Assembly: GCA_030522415.1 (NCBI GenBank)
Contig: CM060108.1
Span: 53,422,452-53,486,451 of the forward strand
Reading direction: 5' to 3'
From: Channallabes apus
Taxonomy: Eukaryota > Chordata > Actinopteri > Siluriformes > Clariidae
Length of the DNA: 64,000 bases
Positions 43,907 through 57,030 of this stretch are shown here, piece by piece. Both the position numbers and the translations under genes were made by a program. The notes under the pieces are model-generated. The model was given only the letters and a program-made list of their open reading frames with translations, did not search any database and was not told where the DNA came from. The number at the start of each line of letters is the position of its first letter. Position 1 is the stretch's first letter.

Positions 43907-46900
43907 GGGCGAGAGAGAAAGTCGGTGCGTGCACAGGATGCTTCGGGGAATACCTCGTGATGAAACTAGAGGACTGGGTGAAGACGTCAGAGAATCCTCC
44001 GTGAACCCGGAAGTGGAAGCGCACGAATTATCCTCGGTTGTAGCGGGAGGAACGAGCGAGCGCTATGCGGTCCGCTTGTGATCAATCAGCGTCTTTAGCC
44101 AGGTAAGGGTCGATAACCAGAAGATCCAGCCACGTGAATGAACAAATCCAAAGGGCGAGTCCAGAATCAGATTCCTAATACAGGCAGGGTCATACACAAA
44201 AATCAGTCCGAGAATCAGGCAAGGTAACAGACGGAGAAGGCGAAAGGAAAATCCAAAGGGAGAGCTGGGTCGGCAACGAGTCAAAATACAGGGAATCAAT
44301 AACACACTAGACGTAAGGCACACGAGTGAGACACTGCGGCGCCGGGTGGTTCTTTCAGTGTGCTTATAAAGCTAAGAGATAATTGACAGATAAGGTTCAG
44401 GTGTGTCTGAGCGATAGGTGGCTCGTAGGGAAAAAAAAGCGAAGTGGAATTTAGGATCTGGAGGTGCTGGGTTGAGCTAGGTGGCTCGTGACAGTACCCC
44501 CCCCCCCTACGGACGCCACCTGGCGTTCTAGCCAGTGCGTTAGGGTGTTGGCGGTGGAAGTCATCAATGAGTGATGGGTCCAAGATGAATCTGGATGGAA
44601 TCCAGCTTCTCTCCTCTGGGCCGTAACTCTCCCAATCCACTAGGTACTGGAGGCCTCTGCCTCGTCGTCGGACCTTCAAGAGTCTGCGTACAGTGAATGC
44701 CTCACCTCCATCGATGATTTGGGGAGGAGGAGCTGGGCGGGCGGGTGGATTCAGTGGGCAAGAGACCAGAGGTTTGATCTGGGAGACGTGAAAGGAAGGG
44801 TTTATCCGGCGCATGGTGGAAGGAAGACGAAGTCTGACAGTGCAGGGATTGATGACTCTAATGATGGTAAACGGACCAAGGAATCTGGGGGATAGTTTGC
44901 GAGAGGTGGTCTTGAGGGGGATATTCCGAGAGGACAGCATGACCCTTTGGCCCACTCGGTACGGCGGTGCCCTCGAACGGCATCGGTCAGCTTGTCGTTT
45001 AAAGGCTGAGACAGACTGGCGGATTCTTGACCTTGCCTTCAGCCACACGTTCCGACATCGACGAACAAAAGCTTGGGCAGAGGGAACCGAGACCTCTTCC
45101 TCCTGAGAGGGAAACAGGGGAGGTTGGTATCCCAGACAGCACTGAAAAGGTGAGAGGCCAGTGGCCGATGTAGGCAAGGAGTTGTGGGCATATTCGATCC
45201 ACGGGAGCATCCTATTCCAATAATGGGGCTCCTTTGAAGTCATACACCATAGGGCTGTTTCAAGGTCTTGGTTGGCCCGCTCGGTCTGGCCGTTGGTCTG
45301 TGGGTGATATCCAGACGATAGGCTTGGCGTGGCACCGATCAGCTTACAAAAGGCCGACCAGAAACGTGCAGCAAATTGTGGTCCGCGGTCCGATACGATA
45401 TCCGTCGGGAGTCCATGAAGCCGGAAAACATGAGTGATTAATAGTTCTGCTGTTTCCTTGGCAGTGGGGAGACCGGGCAGGGGAACGAAGTGAACAGCCT
45501 TGGAAAAACGGTCTACTACTGTGAGGACGCAGGTGTGACCTTCTGAATCGGGGAGCCCAGTGACAAAGTCAAGGGCTATATGGGACCAGGGTCTATGCGG
45601 GATAGGAAGAGGTCTGAGATGACCAGCGGGAGGCTTGTTGCTGGTCTTACTTCTAGTACATGTGTCACAAGCGTTCACAAAGCGGCGGATGTCGTCCCTC
45701 ATGGTGGGCCACCAGAAGCGTTGTTGGACCAGAGCTAATGTGCGAGCTGCTCCTGGGTGGCAGGCTAGTCTTGAGCTGTGCCCCCATTCCAATATACAGG
45801 GTCGCTCTGCCCTCGGGACAAAGAGTTTGTCCCTGGGTGTTGCTGGAGGGCTGGGCTCTTGATGGAGTGCGGCTCTGACTCGGGACTCAACGTCCAGAAG
45901 TGCTATCCCTACAAGGCATTGAGAGGGTAAGATGGTGGCCTCGGAAGCTTGATCCTGGAGTGGGGAGAAGTGACGGGAGAGCGCGTCGGGCTTGGTGTTC
46001 TTAGAACCTGGGCGATAGGACAGGGAGAAGTTAAAGCGGGAAAAGAACAGGGACCACCTTGCTTGACGGGAATTGAGGCGTTTGGCCGTCTTGAGGTATT
46101 CCAGGTTCTTGTGGTCCATCCAGACCAGGAACGGCACCTCAGATCCTTCTAGCCAATGCCTCCATTCTTCTAGTGCGCGCTTCACTGCCAGTACCTCCCG
46201 ATCACCTATATTGTAGTTCTTCTCTGTGGGAGAGAGTCAGTGAGAGAGAAAACATGGGTGTAGCTTGTTGTCCTTGGCAGACCTCTGTGATAATACTGCC
46301 CCGACTCCTGAATCTGAGGCATCCACCTCAACGACGAACTGTAAGGAGGGATCGGGTTGAAGGAGAATCGGGGCCGAGGTGAAACGTTCCTTGAGCTCGT
46401 TAAATGCCTTGGCGGCTAACTCAGTCCAAGTGAATGCGACCTTGACAGAGGTCATAGAGATGAGTGGTGCGGCTACTGTGCTATAATTACGGATGAACCG
46501 CCTGTAAAAGTTGGCGAAACCCAGGAAACGCTGGAGCTCCTTGCGGGTGGTTGGGGCTGGCCAGTCAGTTACTGCTCGAACCTTGGCAGGGTCCATCTGA
46601 ATCTTAGATGGGGCGACAATGAAGCCCAGAAAGGAGACCGTGCTACAGTGAAACTCACACTTTTCAGCCTTGACAAAGAGCTGGTTTTCGAGGAGCCTCT
46701 GGAGAACCTGGCGAACATGGAGCTTATGGTCCTCTAAGGAACAGTAAAAGATGAGAATATCATCCAGGTAAACGAAGGCGAAGACATTGATGAAATCCCG
46801 GAGTACGTCATTGACCAGGGCTTGGAAAACTGCCGGGGCGTTCGCCAGCCCGAAAGGCATGACCAGGTACTCATAGTGGCCAGACGGCGTATTGAAGGCA

Positions 46901-49057
46901 GTCTTCCACTCATCTCCCTTCCTGATTCTAACCAAGTGGTAGGCACTGCGGAGATCCAGCTTGGTGAAGACTTGGGCCCCCTGTAGGAGATCGAAGGCTG
47001 TGGACATCAAAGGCAGGGGATAACGATTCTTGATTGTGATATCATTAAGCCCCCTATAATCAATACAAGGGCGTAGGGACCCATCCTTCTTAGCCACAAA
47101 AAAGAACCCCGCCCCAGCGGGTGATGATGATGGTCTGATGATCCCAGCAGCCAGGGATTCCGAGATGTACTTGTCCATGGCCTTTCTTTCATGTTGGGAG
47201 AGTGAGTACAGACGTCCCTTGGGAGGAGTCGTGCTGGGAAGGAGGTCGATCGCACAGTCATAGGGGCAGTGAGGAGGAAGAGAGACAGCCCGAGACTTGC
47301 TGAACACCATCCTGAGATCAGCATAATCCTGCGGAACCTTGGAAAGGTCAGGGAATTCCTCAGATGGGGCCGAAATGGGCGTGGGGCAGTGAGCAGACCT
47401 GAGACAGGAGGTCAAACAGAGGGAGCTCCATCCAAGAATGGAGTTACTCCTCCAATCAATCTGTGGGTTGTGACGGATGAGCCAGGGGCGCCCGAGGACT
47501 AGCTGGGATTGAGCCCTTTGCATTACCAGGAATGAAATCTCCTCCGAATGGTTACCCGATGTCCTTAGGGTGACTGGTGCAGTTCGCTGAGTAATTGGAG
47601 GAAGGAGCGTACCATCGAGGGCGCGGACTGATAATGGAGATTCCAGGGGAAGTGTGGGCACGTGCAGTTCTTTGACTTTCGCAGCACAGATTAAATTCTG
47701 GTCCGAACCAGAATCAATGAGAGCGTGAAGGACGCCGGAATGGTTATCCAGGAGAAGCATGACAGGGAAAAGTGAGCGGCTACTAGGCTGCTGCGCTTGG
47801 GGCGTCCCCTGCAGTGTGCCCAGGTTCACTGGTGGGGGTTGTTCCTTTAACGGGCAATGAAGGCGCAGGAGTCCGATCTTCCCACAGTAAAAGCACGCCC
47901 CGACCTGACTTCGACGTTGCCGTTCCTCCAGAGAGGAACCTTGCATGGATACGGCAGGAGGGTTGGCTGAAGTGGGTGGAGTTAGGGGGATGCTGGCTCT
48001 GAATTGGGGATGGTTAGGTGTGTGATGCCTTTCTCTGAGGCGTGAATCCACCCGTCCTGCTAAATCCATTAAACCGTTTAGGTCCTCGGGAAGCTGCTGA
48101 GAAGCCAATTGGTCCTTGACTGAATCTGAAAGTCCGTTCAGGAAGGTGTCATAAGAGGACTGGGTGCTCCATTGAGTGGCGGCAGCCAAGGTTCGGAATT
48201 CAACAGCATAGTCATAAGCAGATCTGGAACCCTGGCGAAGCTCCAGTAACCGTCTCGCGGCCTCACGGCCTGTGTGAGAGCGGTCGAATACTTTCCTCAT
48301 CTCCTCGGTGAAAGCACTGAAAGTGGAGCAGCAAGGATAGTTGGCATCCCAAATGGCTGTCCCCCATTCACGGGCTCTTCCTGTGAGGAGGGTGATAATA
48401 TAGGCCACTTTTGAACGTTCAGTGGGGAAGGTTGATGGCTGGAGCTCGAGTAACAAAGAGCTTTGCGACAGGAAGGAACGACAGGATCTGGCATCACCAT
48501 TGTATGGCTGGGGATTGGGCAGACGAGGCTCGTGCGGAGCTGAGGGTGTTAGGGTGGATGGAAAAGCAGCACATAATTGTAAAAGCTGGGTAGATAACCG
48601 AGATAATGTCTGGGAAATTTCCTGGAGGTCCTGCTGATGAGCATTTATCAGGGATCTTTGCTGAGCAACAGTATGACGCAATTTAGCATTGGAACGGGTC
48701 CTAGACCTGAGCTGAACCTTAGGTCGGAGGCTAGGCCGTGGGTAAAAGATGTCTGCTGGGTCCGTCATGGCCGCAGTGTACTGTCAGGAGCGGGGGAAGG
48801 CAGGAGAGGGAAGAACCCAATAGCAGACAAAGATTCTCTTAAAGGAATTTATTAGGGCACTAAAGGGTTAAATAAACAGCGACAGGAGGAGTGTGTATGT
48901 GTGGGTGTGTGCGTGTCTGTGTGAGTGAGAGAGTCGGCGCGCAGCAGGGAGCAGCGCGTGTATGTATGTGTGTGTGTGTGTGTGTGTGTGTGAGTGAGTG
49001 AGCGAGAGAGAGTCAGCGCGCAGCCGCGAGGGGGGGCGCGTGTATGTGTGAGCGCGC

Positions 49058-49104
<47 letters not shown>

Positions 49105-52100
49105 GGGCGAGAGAGAAAGTCGGTGCGTGCACAGGATGCTTCGGGGAATACCTCGTGATGAAACTAGAGGACTGGGTGAAGACGTCAGAGAATCCTCCGT
49201 GAACCCGGAAGTGGAAGCGCACGAATTATCCTCGGTTGTAGCGGGAGGAACGAGCGAGCGCTATGCGGTCCGCTTGTGATCAATCAGCGTCTTTAGCCAG
49301 GTAAGGGTCGATAACCAGAAGATCCAGCCACGTGAATGAACAAATCCAAAGGACGAGTCCAGAATCAGATTCCTAATACAGGCAGGGTCATACACAAAAA
49401 TCAGTCCGAGAATCAGGCAAGGTAACAGACGGAGAAGACGAAAGGAAAATCCAAAGGGAGAGCTGGGTCGGCAACGAGTCAAAATCCAGGGAATCAATAA
49501 CACACTAGACGTAAGGCACACGAGTGAGACACTGCGGCGCCGGGTGGTTCTTTCAGTGTGCTTATAAAGCTAAGAGATAATTGACAGATAGGGTTCAGGT
49601 GTGTCTGAGCGATAGGTGGGCGAGTAGGGAAAAAAAAGCGAAGTGGAATTTAGGATCTGGAGGTGCTGGGTTGAGCTAGGTGGCTCGTGACAGGACATAC
49701 TGATGCATGATAAAGTATATAATGGATTTTAAATGAGAAACTATTTTTATCTAGTAACATTCTGACCAATTAGAGTCCATATCTTAATACTGTAGACCAC
49801 ACCAGTAGGTCTTGTTTTATTATCACAGTGTTAGACAAAACAATCATAATACACTATGCTTTAACATTTGCAAGTAACTTTGGCAAACTATTATTAACTA
49901 AATTGAACACAATTATAAATTAGATTGCCGTTTTTGACTTCACCAGATCTGCTGTGGTTGTCACACTGTAAAAAATGTTCGTAATTCTAACAGTAAAATG
50001 CTGTATAAATGCTACAGAATAAAACCGTATTTCACAAAACCTGGGATAACCGTAGAATTTACAGTGAAAAACTGTAATTAGTTTTACAGAGTAAGACCTT
50101 AAAGTTAACAGTTAAAAACATATGAAAATATGGTTTATTGTAGTAAAATGTATGATATACTGTATTTATAAAAAGGAAACTCTCAGAGAAGGTATTTGTT
50201 ACTAATATCATGAAGCATCAGTTTATATTTTACTAAACCTTTGTTGATAGAGTTTAAAAATCAGTAAAATATCTGCTCTGTAAAAAATAAACTTTTACAT
50301 TTTATGGTAAAAAACTGGCAGCTGTGATTGACAGAAATTTACCATAAAAATACGGGAGCCACGTTATTGTTTGTACGGGACTGAACTCATTATACTGTAT
50401 ATTTTACGGATATTAATAGTTTTTCTACGGTTTATAGCCGTCTAATTTACATTAACCAAGGACTTCATATTTGTGAATGGTATTCCACCCTTTGATGACT
50501 GTGGCGAGGACAGCCGCTAGCACGCGCCACTTCACCCGCCGCCACCGCCGTACATAGAGTGTCTGTCCAATAAACTGTCCACCCTGACATTTGTATATTT
50601 GATTTTGAGAAGTTAAATATTGTTTTTCTGTCTTTATTAAATAATACATGGGGCCGTGCTGATGTCCGAGTCTTGAATAACTTTTGATGGGTTTTGATGA
50701 TTTGATTTAGGTTTGTATTCATCAATTAGTATAAAAGTCCTCTTAATAGTTTATTAACAGTAAAATCCGAATGCTTAGCAATGTAACTTCTATCTCTTTT
50801 AGCTCCAGCTAGTGGGATAAAATGATGCTTTCACAGAATTGCTGAATGAAGTCACTGTGGTTATTCATAATGAATCAAATTGTCCAACAACAACGACAGT
50901 CATTGTGTAGCCAGCATGGTAGTGTAGCGGTTAGGACTGTCGCCTTCCACCACCAGGGTCTGGGTTCGATTCCCGTCTCTGTGTGCATGGAGTTTGTATG
51001 TTCTCCCCGTGCTTGGTGGGTTTCCTCCAGGTACTAGTCACCCCCCCCCCCCACCCCAATATATAGGATAAAGTTGTATAGATGATGGGTGAGAGGGTGT
51101 GAGTACTGAGCTGTAAAAAAGATGGAAATAAACCGTTATTATTACAGCATAAATCTTTAAACTAGACAGTTCAGAGCTGTAAAAAACATGGTTATGATCC
51201 GTATTTGTTACAATGTAAACCCTGGAATTTGGCGAGAATAAACTGTTTTTATAACAACATAAACATGTTAATTAGACAGTTATAAACCGTGAAAAAAAAA
51301 AACTATTAATATCTGTAAAAAGAAATTTACGGTAAACTTCTGACAATCACAGCTGCCATTTTTTTTACCGTAAAATGTCCTATTTATTTTTTACAGTGTG
51401 TGCTTGTGATGATCTTTTAACATTATGTTCACGTTACCTCTCCACAGATCATGTTTTTGAGCAGATCTTGTACTCCTCTAATGAAAACCTGTCCCAAGCT
51501 CAGTCCATCCTGAAGAACATTCTGCGCAGACGCCTGTACAAGTGTGTGGGTCAGACAAACCTGAAAATGCTCATGCGTCAAAGGTTAGTATTAAAGGTCC
51601 TACAAGTGCTTTAGACCAGTTAACAAGCTCTAAATTGTGCACTTCATTTGAGTAGAATCCTTATGTAATCCTGGGGTTCAGGGCCAGGGCTCTAGGGTGA
51701 ACTCCTAAATATGAATGTAGTCCAACTATATTTCCTGCCTCCAATTGGTTCCTAACACAGACACATAACCCCAGCTGTATCTTATCCTGTTTTATACAAC
51801 CTCTCGTTAGAGTCAATGTGAGATTATTTCTGTGAGTTTACCCAGATTAAAATCGGAGTAATTGAAAAGGTCATCTGTTAGAAACTGTAAATCAGCTGGT
51901 GACAGAAACGTGTGTAACTCTCAGTGTAAACAGATTCACTGTATTAGAGGGCAGTCTCACATCCCTGAATTTATCCCGAACCTGTGGGACACCTGTGTCT
52001 GTGTACAATACAGCTCGCCAGGGCATGAGAGAAATCCTGGTACCAACATAAAGTTCAAGCGCTCTTAAAAATGAAAATTGAAACATACTGTACTCTCTAA

Positions 52101-55100
52101 CATTGTAGCATTGTGTAAATTATTGTGTAGACAGTTCATGCCTTGTCGTAATGGATCACAGAGACCAAAAAGATGTGGAATTTCTCAAACTTGATGCTAT
52201 TTAACTATTAAACTTTTTTCGAAACCATCAAAGTTTTGACTCATGATTAGGGTAAAGCTGCTACTAACATCGCAGGCGCCCTCAGGATCACCTGACCAGA
52301 CACTTTGCGTAACTAATACATTTATAGGTAAATTACCATCAAATTGACATTGTAGTGCACTAGAGATGGAGGAAAAATGTATTCAGTTATGCTGAAATGT
52401 AAACAATAAGGAATCCAATGAGAAGGAATCCAACACCGGTGGCTGTTAACAGGACAGGACAGGACAGGACAGAACAGGACAGGACAGGACAGGACAGGAC
52501 AGGAAGGAAAAATGTGTTGGCTTTTGTGCGGGCTCCGAGTAAAAACTAATTAGCGAAGGTAATGATAGCACATGGGCCTCGGGATCTGCATGTGGGCGGA
52601 GCCTTTTAGTTCATTAAGTTTCAATTTAATCCTGCAGCATCATTTAACCCAAAGCGTAGGTGCACAGCAATAACCACAGCAATAAAAATGAAGACCTTCG
52701 ATACAGAAATGCTATAAGTCTGAAATCACTCCATTAATAACAGATTATGCAAGGTTCTTTCCTTTTATCTTTTTAAATAATAACACACAGGTGAGAACAA
52801 TCGATCTGCATCATGAATTCAGCCCTACTCTTATACAACAACCCCTATTCATCCATTCATCACTTGTGCAGACTCCATGAATGACCTCATCCTCTCCAGT
52901 GGGTGTTTGATCTCCATAAACTGTGTAGCATAGGTGTATGTTTCAGCCCTGTATGACCCAAGACCGTCGCAGTAAAAAGGAACCAGGAACCCTGGAAGAG
53001 CAGTTCAATCAAATCAAAGGGTTGTTCCTCAGTGGAAAGATGAATCATTTCCTCAGAATGTACAGTAAAGCTATGTTTTTGGTTAAATTGTGCAGATTTT
53101 CCCCCTACTTTTTAGGTAACGATGGTGTACGAATTGGCCGAATCCAAACCAGATGGCACTGAAGTGGAACTGAATCCTGAGGACTTTGTAGTCAGTGTAT
53201 GGACAAAATGATTGTTTTATACTCTGATTGTGATCATTTGTAAAATTGTGAGATTTGGGATTCATGTCTGATTATGATCTTTCAGGTGTTTGGTTTAGAT
53301 TTTGGCAAGAACAAGAAAAATCCACTCGACCAGATCTGCTATTTCTACAATAGCAACAATCCCACTAAAGCCTTTCAGATCCCCGTGGACCAGGTACATG
53401 CATCAACTTACAATGTCAAACAAGTCTCCAGATGATTTCCTACAAACGTGTTAAATTACTTTTGCAAAACAGGTAAAACAGGAAAGTGTACCGTATGGAT
53501 TAGTAGCAAAGACTATTTCATATCACTTGAACAGTAAACAAGTACATTTAATTTTGGCTAATAACACCAGTCCCATAAATGATAATAATATACAGTATAA
53601 CTCGTGTCTTCTTGTGGTGAGATGGTTCCAACATCCTGGCTTTATGTTTATGGACATAACTTCCCATACTCAGGTTCCTGCTCACACTCCTGCACGTATT
53701 CCCAGGCTAATGTTTGTTGACTGTTTCGTGTTTCACCTTGTTATATTCACGTCTTATATTCTGGACAGTTTTTTTCTGGGGTCCTAGTGCTCAAGGTATT
53801 AGATGTTACATGCATCTGTACAATTCAGTATAATCATACCACTTTGATTTGATTATTTTAATCACAGTGGTGCCCCAGCATACGAATTTAATCCATTCCT
53901 GAGGAGAACTTTCATATTTTCAAAATGCAAAAAAAAACAAAAACACAAAAAAATCTGTAAACTTGCTTTGCTTGGCTTTCCACTGGTGCAAACGAGTTTT
54001 AAACAGCTCCCAGACAGGACGTTTGCACGACTTAACCGGGGTTCGGTTCGGTGCATCCGCTCATGTCCCCAAAATGCTTCATATGCTGAGACAAATGTCT
54101 AGCAAAATTTCAGTTCCTAAGCTGAAAACTTGTGAAGTGGGGCGTTCCTATGCAGAGGTACCACTGTATGCACTAACACAGTGGTTCTCAAAGTGTGGGG
54201 CGCGCCCCACTAGTGGGGAATACAGACATGACAGGTGGGGCGCAATGAACAAGAGGAAATTAGTGGAAAATAATAGGAAAAAACTAAACAATCACACACA
54301 AATAAATGGATCATTAATACAAATAAATTTAAAATAACATCAGTTGTGGGCCGGGAGAAAAAGTGGAACCATAGTGGAACAATAATGGTTTAACATCGGG
54401 CCAACTTGAGCAGCTGCTCGAATCACAAACCTGCGCGAGCCACTGGGCAGCGCTGCGCGACTCTGACAGAAATAAACCGCGCCGACCATCAAAATACATT
54501 TTACCCCGCTGGGATGCGCACGTACAATCCAGGCATGGCAAGGCGGAAACAATATTAAACAGTCCTGACATTTTAAATAGTTTTTAAATAAAACACAGTG
54601 GGTCGCGCAGGTTTGTGATTCGAGCGGCGCTGCGCGATCCACCGGGCTGCGCGAATAAACCAGATCATCACTGCGCTATCCAGATAGTCGCGCTGCGCTG
54701 TATTTGCGCAGATATTCAGTTCAATCGGGTGCCGCGGTTTCGTCCCACTTTTGATGTGTTTGGCTTCACATACACTTCGACAATGGAAGACGGTGCAGCA
54801 GCAGTGAGTTTACTTACATGTGACGAAACCAACGAGGAGATTGTAAAGAAAAAAGGTGCCTCGTCTGTGGTGTGGAATTGGTTTGGGAATAAGAAAAGTG
54901 ATACGAATGAGATGAACGTGATTTGTAAGGTACACAAGTGCACTGTTTTAACAAGTGGTGGAACCACGTCAAACCTTTTCTATCATCTGAAATCCAAACG
55001 AATATGGCCAAAGTAAAAAAAATGCGGCAAACCTCAGCAATTCACAGTTTAAATAAAATTACATTATGTAAAACAGTTTCTTTGTGTTTGAATTTTTATT

Positions 55101-56482
55101 TATGTATTTTCAGATACAAATTGCTATATTGTGATATAGCAATTGTGATTGTCATCGTTATTCATTCACAGAGGTGGAAAGTAACGAATTACATTTACTC
55201 GCGTTACTGTAATTGAGTAGCTTTTTTGTGTATTTCTACTTTTTAAAGTAGTTTTTAAAATCTGTAATTTTACTTTTACTTAAGTACATTTTGTTTGAAG
55301 TATTGTAATTCGCTACATTTTAAATCATATTCGCTACTGAGTAAAAAATAAATTAATGAAAATTATAAAATAATAAAAGATATTATGCTTTATAAATGCC
55401 CCGTTGCGCTCGCGTGTGTGTATCATGTCCTGGTCGCGCGCCGCTCCAGACTCCACTCCAGGTTTTCTGACATCGGCAGCTACCTGACCTTCCACACGGT
55501 CACTTCCGCCCTGAGTGACGTCATCGACTAGCGCGACCATGTATAAACCGGAGAGAGCCGCGGGAAAGATGAAAGATTGTGATTTTGGCGTTTTGATATT
55601 TGGTTGTGTATTCTGGTTTTTTGCCTCCAATTGACTTTGATTATTGCTTTGTCCCTTTGGTTTGGTTGGTCTTTGTATATATTTGTAGATAATTTCATTG
55701 TTTTTGGTTTAGGGAGTCCGGCGGGGGGGGGGGGTTGTTCTTCGTACGTCGCTTGAAACATCCGGGATGAATTGACACATCTAAGAAGAGATCATCGTGC
55801 TAATTAAGACCTGGCTAAGTTGGTTCTTCCAGCACACCTGTTGTTGATGATTAGTCTGGCCGGATTGAGTTGTCTAGGATTATTGCGCGCTCGTGTGTTG
55901 GTTTAAAAGGCGATATGCATCGACAGTAGAAACACTGATCACAAGCCCTTTGATTGGTTGACGAAATGACAAAAGAACAAGCTCAATTTTTTTTTGTAAC
56001 ACCTGTTATGCGCTGAAATGCTTCCCTGCCATGGATCCCCCCTCCTCACACACACACATAATCGCTATCAAATATTATATTAGAACATAATATGCACATA
56101 TGTTTTACAAATTACATGAGACAATAAAATAAAATAAGAAATATGAAAATTAATATGTTGTATATGGAAAAATAGAAATATGAATATTTTTTTCAAAAAC
56201 ATGTATACTTTTATATGTATACTTTATAATAAAATTAGTTTTGTCCAATTTTTCATTATAAAAAAATATATTTTTATTATACATATGTATCTATATATAT
56301 CTATATATATATATCATATATATATTTGAATATTTATAACGAACCCCTGAAAAATAAATGTGTTACAAAATAAACATTATACAAGAATTTGAATTAATGG
56401 TCTTGAGGGCTGTCTCATGCCTAGAGTTTATTATAATAATAGAAAATCTATGAATTTATGTTCTAATATAATATTTGATATC

Positions 56483-56543
<61 letters not shown>

Positions 56544-56984
56544 GGCAAGACGTATATATGCATGCAAGATACTTTTCTTTCCCCACGTGAGTCAGTCCGC
56601 GTCAGCGCTCTTTAACCAATCAGATGTGACCTCACCATTTCAACCAATCATAACCCGGCAGGAGCGCAGCCTTAATCCTGTTTACATGAAATAAACCGGC
56701 TACCGAGCAGGTTCAAGCTTACGGACATGTTGCTATGACAACAAGTGCGAGATGAGCATCGGAGAACGAAACAATCCAAGATCAGGACAAATCCACAACA
56801 ATCAAATCCAGCTAACTGAGTTAGCGACGTACGAAGACACACCCCCCGGGAAGGTACCTGTATTTTTGTTTGTGTGTGTGTTTTTTTTTTTGTTTAGTTT
56901 TTTTTGCAGGTAATCTAGCTACTAAATATAAATACCATTTTGTTTATTATTTTGGCCTGGGGCCATCCTGAATCTGATCCTCCT

Positions 56985-57030
<46 letters not shown>

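Larger units (their letters stand above)
43586..49692 (-). mobile_element. Ty3/gypsy chromovirus 2, near-complete, with 5-bp target duplication
   Basis: 6107 bp, flanked by ggaca (43581-43585 and 49693-49697), in copy B intron 10 and antisense to the gene. LTRs are 43586-44493 and 48782-49692. Outside their GT tracts I count about eight base differences, so the insertion is recent. One stop codon (TGA at 46239-46237) splits an otherwise continuous gag-pol frame. Confidence 0.95.

Noticed and set aside
43656..44081. Open frames within the chromovirus 2 LTR (and their twins at 49013-49279)
   Set aside because: GT-repeat translations, duplicated only because the LTR is duplicated.
50911..50985. 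A functional tRNA gene
   Set aside because: A and B boxes are present but no cloverleaf closes and the sequence continues into a SINE body.
52450..52505. Link between the GGACA tandem repeat and the ggaca target duplication of chromovirus 2
   Set aside because: They are 2.7 kb apart with no shared flanks; a 5-bp match is expected by chance.
52947..53070. Possible extra exon of copy B ([20 protein letters not shown])
   Set aside because: The acceptor is good but the donor is poor, there is no counterpart in copy A or the SAMHD1 family, and it does not rescue the phase left by the strong exon 11 donor.
54838..55016. Domesticated BED-finger gene
   Set aside because: The frame sits inside clear hAT ends with an 8-bp duplication, lacks the second half of the finger's His pair and stops early; it is a transposase remnant.
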